A DNA stretch of 64,000 nucleotides from Bacteroidales bacterium (GCA_024709145.1 JANJXG010000010.1:116993-180992), one strand, 5' to 3'. Positions 50,358 to 60,320 are shown, counted from the stretch's first letter. Notes: generated by a model not told the origin, from the letters alone. Numbers and translations are program-made.

Positions 50358-51869
50358 ATGAATCCGGCAAAGCCGATTGGCAAGTCTTCCTTTTATAAGC
50401 AATTAATGTTCGGCATCCTTCTGCTTTTGATTGTTCTTCCATGGATACAGCAGCAGTTTGGTATCTGGCCGGAAAAACCGCTTTTTGGCGCCTTTGAGAA
50501 ACAACAAAAGGTAAACCGGGATTCACTCAATCCTGAAAGCTGGTTCGATGGCCGGTTTCAATCAGCAGTTAATCAGCAAACTGAAGCCGGAATTGGTTTT
50601 CACAACACCCTGGTTCGGTTTTATAATCAGTGGCAATACATGCTCTTTCGCAAAGCCAATGCCGAAGGTGTTATCGTTGGGCAGCAAGGTGAGTTGTACG
50701 AAGAAGACTATCTGAGAGCAGCAACAGGTGCCTTTTTTATCGGTGACGAAGTCTGGAAACAAAAGGCGATTCAATTAAGGGCCGTTCAGGATAGTCTTCG
50801 CAACCTTGGCAAGTTGTTGCTGGTAGTTGTTGAGCCGGGCAAAGGGACTGTCTATCCTGAATTTTTTCCGGCAAAATATGCAGGCCTGACAGGCGGGCCA
50901 AACAATTACAAGGCCATGTTGACGCACTTTGAAGCTGCCGGAGTGGAGGTGCTAGATTATAATGCCTGCTTTCTGCACTGGAAAGACACTGCTGATTACC
51001 GGCTTTTTCCCCAAACCGGAACACACTGGTCATATTATGGGGCTACCCTGGCTGCTGACAGCCTATTCAAAAGACTGGCTGTGGTTTTCCCGGACCGCAT
51101 TCAGCCTTTTGGCATCAGTCAGCTCCGGGAAGCAAACGAACTGCGTCATCCTGACGACGACATCTGGCTTACCATGAATGTGATGGCAAGTCCGACTGTT
51201 CAAAACATCGCTTATCCCACCCTGGTTTACAAAACCAAACCTGCCAAGGGTCTAAAGCTGTTGACAGTTGGCGATAGTTTTTATTTCAATTGGCAAAACG
51301 AACAAATCATTCTTAACACCTTTGCTGATAGTAAATTCTGGTATTATAACAAATTGGTTTACAATCACGCAGGTGCGGAAACGGGCCTCACCTCGCCCGA
51401 TGCTCTTTTGCCTGAAGTGATGAAGCATGATGTGATCCTGATTATGATCACGGAGCGTTTTCACCAAAATTTTGCCTGGGGCTTCGACACGCAACTCTAC
51501 GAAGCCTTGTATCCTGGCAACATCGACCGGCGTTCCCATTTTCAAAATGAAGTGCGTATTGGTAACCTCGAATTTACCCGAATTTACAATGAGGCGCTGG
51601 CAGCCCGTATGCCATTGCAAGAACGGCTCGAACTGGAAGCAAAATTCAGGATGTTTGGCGATTGGCAGAAGCATCCGGACCGCTACCCTGATCGTGATGA
51701 TGTGATCGAGATGTTGATGATGGCCATCAAAGGGAGTCCCGACTGGTATGCCAAAGTGCAGCAAAAAGCCAGCGAGCGGGGTATTACAGATGAAGAAATG
51801 TTGCGTATCGACGCCGGCTGGGTTTATGAACAAAAGCAAAAGGAGCGTCAGGCTAAACCACAAATTTAA
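50358..51869 (+). CDS. AlgJ/AlgX-like SGNH acyltransferase family protein
   Basis: A 503-residue protein with an N-terminal membrane helix (MFGILLLLIVLPWI) and an SGNH-fold body of the alginate O-acetyltransferase (AlgJ/AlgX, DltD-like) type. The motifs are TGTHWSYYG (His223) and the nucleophile elbow LLTVGDSFYFNW (Ser307). The Asp that precedes His in AlgX (DTHW) is Gly here. It starts three bases after the T9SS peptidase-like gene and is likely cotranscribed. No MBOAT acyl-donor partner or polysaccharide genes are near, so the substrate is unknown. Confidence 0.82.
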   Translation: MNPAKPIGKSSFYKQLMFGILLLLIVLPWIQQQFGIWPEKPLFGAFEKQQKVNRDSLNPESWFDGRFQSAVNQQTEAGIGFHNTLVRFYNQWQYMLFRKANAEGVIVGQQGELYEEDYLRAATGAFFIGDEVWKQKAIQLRAVQDSLRNLGKLLLVVVEPGKGTVYPEFFPAKYAGLTGGPNNYKAMLTHFEAAGVEVLDYNACFLHWKDTADYRLFPQTGTHWSYYGATLAADSLFKRLAVVFPDRIQPFGISQLREANELRHPDDDIWLTMNVMASPTVQNIAYPTLVYKTKPAKGLKLLTVGDSFYFNWQNEQIILNTFADSKFWYYNKLVYNHAGAETGLTSPDALLPEVMKHDVILIMITERFHQNFAWGFDTQLYEALYPGNIDRRSHFQNEVRIGNLEFTRIYNEALAARMPLQERLELEAKFRMFGDWQKHPDRYPDRDDVIEMLMMAIKGSPDWYAKVQQKASERGITDEEMLRIDAGWVYEQKQKERQAKPQI

Positions 51870-53430
51870 GTTTCAACCAAGTATTTTGGCCCTTGATTTC
51901 AAGCAGGTAAATCCCTTTTGTCAGTTGTTTACCGGTAATTATGTTATTCAGGTTCCATTGATTACGCCCTTGTTTCATAACAATTTCGGTCACTACAATC
52001 ACTTTGCCCGAGCCATTGCTGATTCGCAAAGTGCAGCTTGCATCTGCCGGGCTGCTGACTGCGAGCACCGAATTTTCAGTAACCGGGATTGGATACAAAT
52101 CCAATTTAGTTTCGTTTTCCGAAACTGATTTCAGGTCAACAAAGCCTTGATACTCATAGGCACCCATGTCGAGTTGTCCGTACATCAGCCTGTTGTGGCC
52201 TGCCAGATCACTGACGGGTAATTCAAAAATACCAAAATCCTTGTTGGCCGTGTTGATGGCCGGACTAGCTGCTGCAAGGCTGTAATCGCCCAGTTCGGGT
52301 TGATTGAACAGGGGGTCGAGGTCGGGGCAATTCACGAAATCTCCCTGAAAAGTGCTTCCGCCAAACCAGGGTATTCCACCTTCAACAATGGTATGATAGA
52401 AACCGGGCATGGAATTTACATCCCAGATCCATACCTGTGATCCCAGGGTGTCGTAAGCAATATTGCCCCACAAAATGCTGTTGTGAAGTTTGGCGTGGGC
52501 ATATTCGTTGCAGTAATAACCACCGCCCATCGGGGCGAGATTGCCGGTGATGGTGGCGTTCGACATCACCGTAGTTGCAGTCAGGTTGGCAATGCCGCCT
52601 CCAAAAAACTTAGCTTCATTGTTGATGATGAGTAAGTTGGCAACTTGTTTGTCGGGCTGCGATCTCAAAAAACACAGTCCTCCTCCCAATGCACTGTAAT
52701 TGTTTCGGATGATACAGTCGAGCATCACAGGCCTGGAAAACTCAAAGGAAGCTGCACCGCCAACACCTGTGGAGCTGTTGGCATAAAACAGGTTTTTTCT
52801 GACAACCGGATCAGATGAAACAAAGCAAAGACCGCCTCCATAGCCATAGACCATGCCGTCGTTTCCTGCATCATTGTCGGCAACGACACAATTTTCGATG
52901 ATCAGGTTGCTCTTAAAGGCGTACACTGCTCCACCCGACAGAAAGGAATAGTTGTTGCGAAAGCTCGAATGTCTGAAACTTATTTTGTTGAACCGTTTAA
53001 TCCTCACAGCACCGCCATAACAATTGGCTGAATCACCGGCAGCCTTCCCATAACTGAACCGACAAAAAGCAAACTGAGTGGAATCGTTGTTTTCGGATAC
53101 ATCTTCGATGCGAATGCCATTCCAGCCTCCTTCGGTGCTGTGCATATTTCCAAAGCCTGTTGTGTCGGCCACCGTGAAAGCAATGCTGTCGGCAGATTGA
53201 CCAAGTGCTTTGAGGGTTCCCTGAACCAAAAGGGAATAATAGCCCGTGAAAACAACCCTGGTTCCGGGCGCAATTTGTAGGGTTTGTCCGTCTGGAATTT
53301 GCACATCACATTGTACGAAAACGGTGTCGTAGTTCCATTCGCCGGTTTCAACACCGCAGGCAAAGTAATTCTGGCTCAGTCCTGTATAAACCAGCGACAG
53401 CAGAAATAGCATTGTAAAAAATTGTTTCAT
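51853..53430 (-). CDS. Right-handed beta-helix protein with T9SS C-terminal sorting domain
   Basis: A 525-residue exported protein; the ATG at 53430 gives a signal peptide MKQFFTMLFLLSLVYTGLSQ. The body contains parallel beta-helix repeats with GGAV/GGGL turns (YGGAVRIKRFNKISFRHSSF, SGGAVYAFKSNLIIENC, GGGLCFVSSDPVVRKN) as in pectate-lyase-fold proteins. No catalytic site for polysaccharide lyase is clear. The last ~80 residues (LDLYPIPVTENSVLAV ... GIYLLEIKGQ) are a T9SS sorting domain. Its stop overlaps the convergent acyltransferase gene by 17 bases. The promoter is at 53452-53479. Confidence 0.85.
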   Translation of the reverse strand: MKQFFTMLFLLSLVYTGLSQNYFACGVETGEWNYDTVFVQCDVQIPDGQTLQIAPGTRVVFTGYYSLLVQGTLKALGQSADSIAFTVADTTGFGNMHSTEGGWNGIRIEDVSENNDSTQFAFCRFSYGKAAGDSANCYGGAVRIKRFNKISFRHSSFRNNYSFLSGGAVYAFKSNLIIENCVVADNDAGNDGMVYGYGGGLCFVSSDPVVRKNLFYANSSTGVGGAASFEFSRPVMLDCIIRNNYSALGGGLCFLRSQPDKQVANLLIINNEAKFFGGGIANLTATTVMSNATITGNLAPMGGGYYCNEYAHAKLHNSILWGNIAYDTLGSQVWIWDVNSMPGFYHTIVEGGIPWFGGSTFQGDFVNCPDLDPLFNQPELGDYSLAAASPAINTANKDFGIFELPVSDLAGHNRLMYGQLDMGAYEYQGFVDLKSVSENETKLDLYPIPVTENSVLAVSSPADASCTLRISNGSGKVIVVTEIVMKQGRNQWNLNNIITGKQLTKGIYLLEIKGQNTWLKLKFVV

Positions 53431-53451
53431 CTGAATTTGGTTTTCTGCTGA

Positions 53452-53479
53452 CGAAGGTAAAATAAAAGGTTGAACCAAA
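53452..53479 (-). promoter_or_regulatory. Promoter-like element of the beta-helix gene
   Basis: On the minus strand TTTG (53479-53476), 16 bases, then TACCTTCG (53459-53452), one mismatch to TAnnTTTG. It supports the ATG at 53430, 21 bases downstream, over a longer frame. Confidence 0.4.
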
Positions 53480-53688
53480 AACAAGGTATCATGCATTGAT
53501 AGTTCTTTGAAAAAAAATGGCTGACTTCTAATTAATCTTAAGCGCTGCCTGCATGAGATTGGCAACTGTTATTTTTTGGTTAAAAATCCGAAACGAAGCT
53601 GCCTCCACCGAAATAAGTCAGAAATTTGATCAGTTTATAATTCATTGTATTGTTTTAATTTATTGAATATCAAATAAACATATTTCAA

Positions 53689-54351
53689 ATGTCTAAAATT
53701 TTCAAATTTGGTGAGGATGTCGAAGGTTACACCATTCCGGTGTTGAACGAAAGGGAAGTCAGGGCTGCTGCCGGGATGCTCTTTGTGATGATGTTTCTGT
53801 CGATTCTGACAGTGATATTTAAGCAGGATTTCACGATGCTGAAGTTTGCCATTGTGATTTTTCTTGTTGACATCGCCATCAGGGTGTTTGTTAATCCCCG
53901 GTTTGCACCTACTTTAGTTCTTGGCCGGCTGATTGTTCGCAATCAGACGCCTGAATATGTTGGTGCACAGCAGAAAAAGTTTGCCTGGATTATCGGGCTG
54001 GTGCTTGCCGTAATCATGTTTGTCTTGCAGGTTGTTGTAAATTCTTTCAGCCCGATCACCGGACTGATATGCTTCATCTGTTTGATTTTTCTCTTTTTTG
54101 AGTCGGCTTTCGGGATCTGCCTGGGCTGCAAATTTTATTCCTGGATTTACAAGGAAAAGGCGCAATATTGTCCGGGTGAGGTCTGTGAAGTGAAAGACAG
54201 GCAGGCCATTCAGAAAACTTCCTGGTCTCAGCTGTTGGTTGTTGCAGCATTTGTTGTATTCATCGTGCTGCTTATTGTCTTGTTCAAAGAGGTGATGCAA
54301 GTGCCGCCTTTCGACCTTTTTGGACTGACCGATCAGGCCCACGGCGGATAA
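53689..54351 (+). CDS. DUF4395 family membrane protein
   Basis: A 220-residue protein with about four helices. The DUF4395 landmarks are NEREVRAAAGMLFVMMF near the N-terminus, FVNPRFAPTLVLGR in the middle and FGICLGCKFYSW with the CxxC-like pair (here C-L-G-C) before the last helix. Members are often beside thiol-redox genes (thioredoxin or rhodanese); none is adjacent here, although a transglutaminase-like gene converges. It may be involved in envelope sulfur or thiol transport, but this is not shown. The start follows an AT-rich leader. Confidence 0.88.
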   Translation: MSKIFKFGEDVEGYTIPVLNEREVRAAAGMLFVMMFLSILTVIFKQDFTMLKFAIVIFLVDIAIRVFVNPRFAPTLVLGRLIVRNQTPEYVGAQQKKFAWIIGLVLAVIMFVLQVVVNSFSPITGLICFICLIFLFFESAFGICLGCKFYSWIYKEKAQYCPGEVCEVKDRQAIQKTSWSQLLVVAAFVVFIVLLIVLFKEVMQVPPFDLFGLTDQAHGG

Positions 54352-54407
54352 CCGGCTTGCTTTTTATCTCTGTTTACCCTCAGGGAAAGGCATTTATCAG
54401 CCATTTT

Positions 54408-55478
54408 TCAGCGGGCATCCCGAACTTTCTGCTGAAACTCAAACAAGGATTGTTGGATGGTTTTAGCCTCATCGATCAGCTCCGGCGGATACCGTCCACT
54501 CAGGAGCATCTTTTCACAGCTGTCGAGCAAAACCGCTGCTTTCTGAAGCTCACTGAGTTTCACCTTGCCTTTTTCTTGCCGTTGCTGTTCGTTGAACGAC
54601 CTTGCATAGTTATTGTAGGCTCCCACCGCTTCGTTGAAAGTTGCTGAAATGTGGTTGATGAGTTTTACAGTTTCGTTATGGCGGGCAATTTCAAGTGCCT
54701 GAATCAGGAAGTTCATGCGTAACACCACGGCCTCATATTGATGCGGTTGTCGGTCTAGCCGGTCATATTCAGCCTGATATTGCTCATTTTGATCGAGTTG
54801 AAAGAAGTGTCTCAGGCTGTCGGCATGATGGCGGTAATAATCTTTCCAGTGCAAATGTGTTTTTTTAAGGATAAAACCTTCGTGAGTGACAGGCGAGGCA
54901 AGGAATTGCCACAAGGGATCGTAGGGCATGTGTGAACGGATCATTTTTTCGGGTGTGACCAACAGAAAGTCAGGGTTGTATTCCTGAACAAATTTGTTGT
55001 TGACCATCGCGCCTGCGCCAAAAGTGGGATCTGAAAGCAGCCATTTTCCATCGAGTTGAACAGCTAACCACACATGTGGTGTGGGATCAATCTGACCCAG
55101 CAGACGCGTATAACCGCTGACAAGCGCGGTGCGGATTTCCATCAGTTGCGCCAGGCTGTCGAGCAGACCGGCATAGCCCTCACAAACAGCTTTCCGGCGC
55201 AGGAAAGCTCTTTCGGTGATTTCAACCTGTGATAACGACCTGCTTTGACTGTTACTTTCGGTCAGTGAATAACGGATGTTGTGTGCAACCCATTGGTAAG
55301 CAGCTTCGTAACGTTGCTGCGGTTGGCTGTGGCTCAGTTTGATTTTTTCTGCCAGGGCTTTGATAGAGGAGGCCTGATAACGATTCAGCTTACCGGCAGC
55401 ACCGTCGCTCTGCTGGGCGGTCAGGAGGAAACTGCTCCAATAAAGTATAAAAGAAAGAAGAAACAATTTTGAATTCAT
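54408..55478 (-). CDS. Transglutaminase-like domain exported protein
   Basis: A 356-residue protein with a signal peptide (LFLLSFILYWSSFLLTAQ) and a transglutaminase-like core at about 60-160. The catalytic triad is visible: Cys99 in RKAVCEGYAGL, His135 in DPTPHVWLAVQL and Asp150 in KWLLSDPTFGAG. The C-terminal half is helical (KLSELQKAAVLLDSCEKML), with no known domain. In bacteria these proteins mostly cut or cross-link proteins or peptidoglycan in the periplasm. It is a single-gene unit divergent from pyk and converging on the DUF4395 gene. Confidence 0.88.
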   Translation of the reverse strand: MNSKLFLLSFILYWSSFLLTAQQSDGAAGKLNRYQASSIKALAEKIKLSHSQPQQRYEAAYQWVAHNIRYSLTESNSQSRSLSQVEITERAFLRRKAVCEGYAGLLDSLAQLMEIRTALVSGYTRLLGQIDPTPHVWLAVQLDGKWLLSDPTFGAGAMVNNKFVQEYNPDFLLVTPEKMIRSHMPYDPLWQFLASPVTHEGFILKKTHLHWKDYYRHHADSLRHFFQLDQNEQYQAEYDRLDRQPHQYEAVVLRMNFLIQALEIARHNETVKLINHISATFNEAVGAYNNYARSFNEQQRQEKGKVKLSELQKAAVLLDSCEKMLLSGRYPPELIDEAKTIQQSLFEFQQKVRDAR

Positions 55479-55630
55479 GACAACATAACGATGGGCAGTA
55501 CCGAAAGTTTTAAAGCCTGTAAAAAAATCCTGCCATGTTGAGAGAGATAAACCGGGGCCGGGTTGAAAGATTTTTTTTGTTTTACTTTGCCGGCCAAATT
55601 TATCTTTATTTTTACTTCAAACTCCCAGAT

Positions 55631-57076
55631 ATGAAAACCAAGATCGTTGCCACCTTAGGACCGGCCTCCGACCAGGAGGAGGTGTTGGTTCAGATGATTG
55701 AAGCCGGTGTGGATGTATGCCGCCTGAATTTTTCGCATGGCTCACATGCCTATCATGAAAGTGTCATGGAAACAGTGCGCAGGTGCAGCGGGCTCACAGC
55801 GCATCCTGTGGCGATTCTGGCCGATCTGCAGGGTCCCAAGATTCGTCTTGGTGATTTTGAAAGTGACAGTTATCAATTGGAGGCCGGCGACAAAATGGTG
55901 TTTAGCTCAAAACCCTGTCTCGGGACTAATGAAAAGGTGTATATCAGCTACCCTTCATTTGCCAAAGATGTGAAGGAGGGCGAAACGGTGCTTGTTGATG
56001 ACGGTAAGCTGGCCTTCAGGGTGCTATCAACCAACAACACAGATGAGGTGGTGATGGAGGCAGTTAACGGGGGCATTTTGTACCCGCGCAAAGGGGTTAA
56101 CCTGCCCGACACTTTGATCTCGCTGCCTTCACTGACAGAGAAAGATCTCAAAGACCTGGATTTTATTCTGGAGAAAGAGGTGCACTGGATTGCCTTATCA
56201 TTTGTGCGTAGAGCCGACGACATCCATGCCTTAAGAGCACTGATCGATGCCCATCCTGCAAAAAACAAACCCATGATCATTGCCAAGATTGAGAAACCTC
56301 AGGCTGTTAAAAACATCGAAGCCATCATCGCGGCCACCGATGGGATCATGGTCGCCCGCGGGGATCTCGGGGTTGAAATCCCGATGCAGAAAGTGCCCAT
56401 GATACAGAAGAAAATTATCAGACTTTGTCAGAAAGCCGGCAAGCCGGTCATTGTGGCCACACAAATGATGGAAGCCATGATCGAAAACATCCGTCCCACC
56501 CGTGCAGAGGTGAGTGATGTGGCCAATTCCGTGCTCGATGGCGCGGATGCCCTGATGCTGAGTGGTGAGACTTCGGTGGGTAAATATCCGGTGCAGACCA
56601 TCCGGATTATGGAGAGCATCATCAGCCAGATAGAGTTGGATGAAACCGTTTTTTATCAGCAAAAGAATTATGACCTGAAGCCGGGTCCGCGCTTTGCTAC
56701 CGATGCTGTATTGCAGAATGCTGTAGGACTTGCCCAAACTGCCGATGCCAAAGCGATTGTGGTTGTGACACATTCCGGTTATTCTGCCTTTCGTTTGGCA
56801 AGTCACCGTCCCAAGGCAGGATTGTATGTCTTTACCCACGATCCGCATCTGATACACAGCCTCAATCTGTTGTGGGGTGTTCAAACCTCGTGGGATGAAG
56901 GTACGGGCGATGCAGAAAGTCTGATGCGCAGGGTAAACACCAGCCTGCTTGATAAAAACCTCATCGCGGAGGGTCAGTTTATTGTGAATGTGCTTAGCAC
57001 TCCAGCCTGGAAAACAGGGACATCCAACACTGTCAGGCTGGGTAGGGTGGGAGAGCTAAGAGGCGACAGAAGGTAG
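55631..57076 (+). CDS. pyk: Pyruvate kinase
   Basis: A 481-residue glycolytic enzyme that makes ATP and pyruvate from phosphoenolpyruvate and ADP. Motifs are KTKIVATLGPASD at the N-terminus, VCRLNFSHGSHAYH, PMIIAKIEKPQAV, GIMVARGDLGVEIPMQKVP and LMLSGETSVGKYPVQ, and a complete C-terminal regulatory domain. The ATG at 55631 is chosen because upstream in-frame residues are hydrophobic and not part of the family fold. Length is normal. A six-hairpin glycosidase-like lipoprotein gene follows in the same direction after 125 bases, so a link to sugar use is possible. Confidence 0.97.
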   Translation: MKTKIVATLGPASDQEEVLVQMIEAGVDVCRLNFSHGSHAYHESVMETVRRCSGLTAHPVAILADLQGPKIRLGDFESDSYQLEAGDKMVFSSKPCLGTNEKVYISYPSFAKDVKEGETVLVDDGKLAFRVLSTNNTDEVVMEAVNGGILYPRKGVNLPDTLISLPSLTEKDLKDLDFILEKEVHWIALSFVRRADDIHALRALIDAHPAKNKPMIIAKIEKPQAVKNIEAIIAATDGIMVARGDLGVEIPMQKVPMIQKKIIRLCQKAGKPVIVATQMMEAMIENIRPTRAEVSDVANSVLDGADALMLSGETSVGKYPVQTIRIMESIISQIELDETVFYQQKNYDLKPGPRFATDAVLQNAVGLAQTADAKAIVVVTHSGYSAFRLASHRPKAGLYVFTHDPHLIHSLNLLWGVQTSWDEGTGDAESLMRRVNTSLLDKNLIAEGQFIVNVLSTPAWKTGTSNTVRLGRVGELRGDRR

Positions 57077-57201
57077 TCATCCGGCCGGAAGCAGGTTTGG
57101 ATTCTTACCGGCTCAGCAGGTTAAGTTTCATAAAGCGTGTTTTTCTCAGGGTCGGGAGGGTTTTTCAGCTGTTCATTAATATTATTTCAATAAGTTATAT
57201 C

Positions 57202-59961
57202 ATGAAGATTCGTTTTTCATCATTTCCGGCAGCAAGCAATGCGATTGCAGAAAAAATCAGGTCGGTGCTGCATTCCCCAAAGGTAGTTGTCATAGCGTGC
57301 TTTTCAATGCTGCCTGTTCTGTTTACAGCCTGCAATCAGAGGTCGGATATCCTGTATCAATCGCCCGAATTCACGGTATATTCTGATAAGGTTGTGCAAG
57401 GAGCGTTTACTGCCACGGTAGAAAGTGCCACAAAAATCACTTCAGATTACCGCAGCCTGGCACATGAGAATTACTCCAGACTGGTGAAATTCAAATTCAG
57501 CATCAACGAAAAGGATAACGAAATGAAAGCCGGACACGATCACTGGCTGGTGATTGAAGACGGGCTGCATGAGTCGCCGGTGATTGTGTTTGGTGTTGAA
57601 GATGCTGCAATTCCTGCTGAACCCGAAACAAAACTGAATGTAAACCATTCTTTTACTTTTCGTCTCGACATGAATCCGGTGTTGAAACAGTTTGCCGGTA
57701 AAGGTTATTATGAAACATTCGACGGCACGCGCATTGCTGCTTCCGACTTTAAAGGGGTATATATTGCCGGAGGCAGTGAGCCGATGAGTTGGGATTTTGT
57801 GAACCTCGACGAAAAAGGTCTTGCCTTGCAGGATCCCGACAAGGACGGTATTTATGAGATTAGCTTGCTGCTCAATCCTTATGATGCAAAATCTCAGCTC
57901 AACAGCTGGCATCTGACGGCCGACGTTTCAATGAAGCCGGTCTATACCTCGGGCCAACCCCTGGTGGATGCCTTGTTTAACCTTTCACTCGAAGAGGCAC
58001 GACTCAACATTGAGGCCGACAGCACCCTTCGCACCGGTGCCAAATGGGGCGGGGTGTGGACGCGCGACGTCAGCTACAGCACCCTGCTTGCTTTTGCGTG
58101 TCATGAACCCGAAGTGGCCAAGATCAGCCTGATGAAAAAAGTTAAGAACGGCCGCATCATCCAGGATACAGGATCGGGTGGGGCATGGCCTGTGTCGTCC
58201 GACCGCACAACCTGGGCGCTCGCAGCCTGGGAAATTTACAAGGTAACCGGTGATGAAGAATGGCTGCTGACTGCCTTCGGTATCATCAGAAATAGTCTGG
58301 CCGATGATGAGAAAACACTGCAATCGCCGCTTACTGCTATGAACCGTGGTGAATCATCCTTCCTCGACTGGCGCGAACAAACCTACCCGAAGTGGATGTC
58401 GAATATGGATATCTATGTTTCGGAGAACCTCGGAACCAATGTAGTGCATTATCAGGCCAATCAGATTCTTGCTGAAATGGCCGAAATTCTTGGGCAGCCA
58501 TCCGGGGCCTATCTTCAGCGTGCTGCCGAAATAAAAGAGGGTGTCAATAAATTTCTGTGGATGGCCGACAAGGGTTATTATGGTCAGTACCTGTATGGTA
58601 AAAGCCATCTGCTGCTTTCGCCCCGTTTTGAAGCCTTGGGTGAGGCCCTGGCTATCCTGTTTGAGGTCGCCGGTGAGCAGCAGGCATGGTCAATCCTCAC
58701 TAAATCACCTGTCATCAATTATGGTACAAGCTGCATCTACCCGCAAATCCCGGGTATTCCGCCTTATCACAACAATGGTATCTGGCCGTTTGTGCAGGCC
58801 TTTTGGAATCTGGCAGCAGCAAAAACAGGCCACGAAAAAGCCCTGGTGCATGGCCTTGCTGCCATCTACAGACCTGCTGCGTTGTTTTTGTCAAATTATG
58901 AGAATTTTGTGGCTGACAACGGCGATTATGTTGGCACCGAAATCAACTCCCACAGAATGCTCTGGAGTATGGCCGGAAATCTGGCCATGGTTTACAGGGT
59001 GTTTGCAGGTATGCAATTCGAGACGGATGGCATTCGTTTTCAGCCCGTAATTCCAAAAGTGTACACTGGAAACAAAACACTTTCCAATTTTCGCTACCGG
59101 GATGCAGTGTTGCAAATTACTGTAAAAGGGTATGGAAATCAGATTGATTCTTTCCGGCTTAATGGAAAAATCCTGGATCAGGCATTTGTGCCGGCTGACT
59201 TAAAAGGCCATCACGAAGTGGAGATTCTCCTGAAGAACCATGATTTTAAAGCTTCTGAGATTAACATGGTTCCCAATCGATTTTCGCTGCCCGAACCAGT
59301 TGTAACCATCTCAGATCAACAACTTCGCTGGGATGCAGTGCCGGGAGCGGTGCATTATGTAGTGTTCAGGGACGGTGAAATTTTGGAAAATGTGAAAAGC
59401 CTGAAATTCCCGCTGCAAGCCGGGGAGCCGGCTGAATATGCGGTGGCCGCTGTTGACGGCCCGGGCATGACCTCCTTCATCAGCGAGCCGGTTCTCGTTT
59501 ATCAGCCGTCCGATCTGAAAATGGTTGAAGTTGAAGATGCTGCTCCACGATCTGCCCTGCCTTATTCCAATTTTTCGGGAAAAGGCTTTGTGGAAATCAG
59601 CATGACGGAAAACCTGGAACTAAGCATTCCCATTGCAGCAGCAGATGCAGGATACTACCTGATCGATTGCCGCTACTCCAACGGAACCGGGCCCTGGAAT
59701 ACCGACAACAACTGTGCGTTGCGAAGTGTGTATATCAATGACACTTACGAAGGTGTTTGGGTGTTCCCGCAGCGTGGTACTGACGAATGGAGTGATTGGG
59801 GCTGGTCGAATGTCAGGAAGGTTTTTCTTCAAAAGGGAAAAAACGAACTGAAAATACGTTTCGATAGCTGGAATACCAATATGGACGGCGAAATCAATCA
59901 GGCAATGCTCGATGTGGTGCGTGTGATCAGGACAGGCACACCAAAGCCGGAGCAGCAGTAA
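57202..59961 (+). CDS. (Alpha/alpha)6-fold glycosidase-like lipoprotein
   Basis: A 919-residue lipoprotein with lipobox FTAC (Cys44) after a long N-terminal region. The central part (about 260-620) looks like a six-hairpin glycoside hydrolase domain of glycogen-debranching/GH-like type: WGGVWTRDVSYSTLLAF, TGSGGAWPVSSDRTTWALA, SFLDWREQTYPKWM and GIWPFVQAFWNLAAAKTGH. Acidic residues in these blocks are candidates for catalysis. The C-terminus has an FN3-like unit (WDAVPGAVHYVVFRDGEI) and a CBM6/35-like beta-sandwich (YYLIDCRYSNGTGPWNTDNN). Substrate is not evident. It may be cotranscribed with pyk, but no SusC/SusD genes are near. Confidence 0.78.
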   Translation: MKIRFSSFPAASNAIAEKIRSVLHSPKVVVIACFSMLPVLFTACNQRSDILYQSPEFTVYSDKVVQGAFTATVESATKITSDYRSLAHENYSRLVKFKFSINEKDNEMKAGHDHWLVIEDGLHESPVIVFGVEDAAIPAEPETKLNVNHSFTFRLDMNPVLKQFAGKGYYETFDGTRIAASDFKGVYIAGGSEPMSWDFVNLDEKGLALQDPDKDGIYEISLLLNPYDAKSQLNSWHLTADVSMKPVYTSGQPLVDALFNLSLEEARLNIEADSTLRTGAKWGGVWTRDVSYSTLLAFACHEPEVAKISLMKKVKNGRIIQDTGSGGAWPVSSDRTTWALAAWEIYKVTGDEEWLLTAFGIIRNSLADDEKTLQSPLTAMNRGESSFLDWREQTYPKWMSNMDIYVSENLGTNVVHYQANQILAEMAEILGQPSGAYLQRAAEIKEGVNKFLWMADKGYYGQYLYGKSHLLLSPRFEALGEALAILFEVAGEQQAWSILTKSPVINYGTSCIYPQIPGIPPYHNNGIWPFVQAFWNLAAAKTGHEKALVHGLAAIYRPAALFLSNYENFVADNGDYVGTEINSHRMLWSMAGNLAMVYRVFAGMQFETDGIRFQPVIPKVYTGNKTLSNFRYRDAVLQITVKGYGNQIDSFRLNGKILDQAFVPADLKGHHEVEILLKNHDFKASEINMVPNRFSLPEPVVTISDQQLRWDAVPGAVHYVVFRDGEILENVKSLKFPLQAGEPAEYAVAAVDGPGMTSFISEPVLVYQPSDLKMVEVEDAAPRSALPYSNFSGKGFVEISMTENLELSIPIAAADAGYYLIDCRYSNGTGPWNTDNNCALRSVYINDTYEGVWVFPQRGTDEWSDWGWSNVRKVFLQKGKNELKIRFDSWNTNMDGEINQAMLDVVRVIRTGTPKPEQQ

Positions 59962-60153
59962 TTCGTGGGTTTTGCTTTGCCACGCTATCCAGGGTCTGTT
60001 GAAAAACCCTTAAGTGAATCATTATCAATAAATAAAAGCTAAATTTTGCATTATTTGTGCACGCAATTGAATTTGTTTAGCTCAAAAAGCTTGTATCCCG
60101 ATCGAAATTCGTAGCCGGGATTGATTGAAAAGGCTCCGGTAGCGTACTTTTTT

Positions 60154-60320
60154 TTTAACCGCAGACAGCGATCCAGAAAGCTGTCGGGGGCGCATTGGAA
60201 TCAATGATATCCAATCGCTTCGTTCGCTAAAGTGGCCCCGTCGCACCGTCGCTTCGTTCGCCGATCATAAACAACAATGCGCCAGCCCCTTTGCGTCTAA
60301 CGGCGGTCTTTGCGGTTAAA
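60154..60320. repeat. Inverted-repeat-bounded intergenic element
   Basis: TTTAACCGCA (60154-60163) is inverted at 60311-60320 (TGCGGTTAAA), both next to T/A runs. The interior contains two exact copies of CGCTTCGTTCGC at 60216-60227 and 60250-60261. The core is richer in GC than the flanks. Size and ends resemble a small non-autonomous mobile element or an intergenic repeat; no target duplication was recognised. Confidence 0.5.

Noticed and set aside
56231..56884. 217-residue minus-strand frame inside pyk
   Set aside because: Antisense to a complete pyruvate kinase gene, with His-rich composition typical of shadows.
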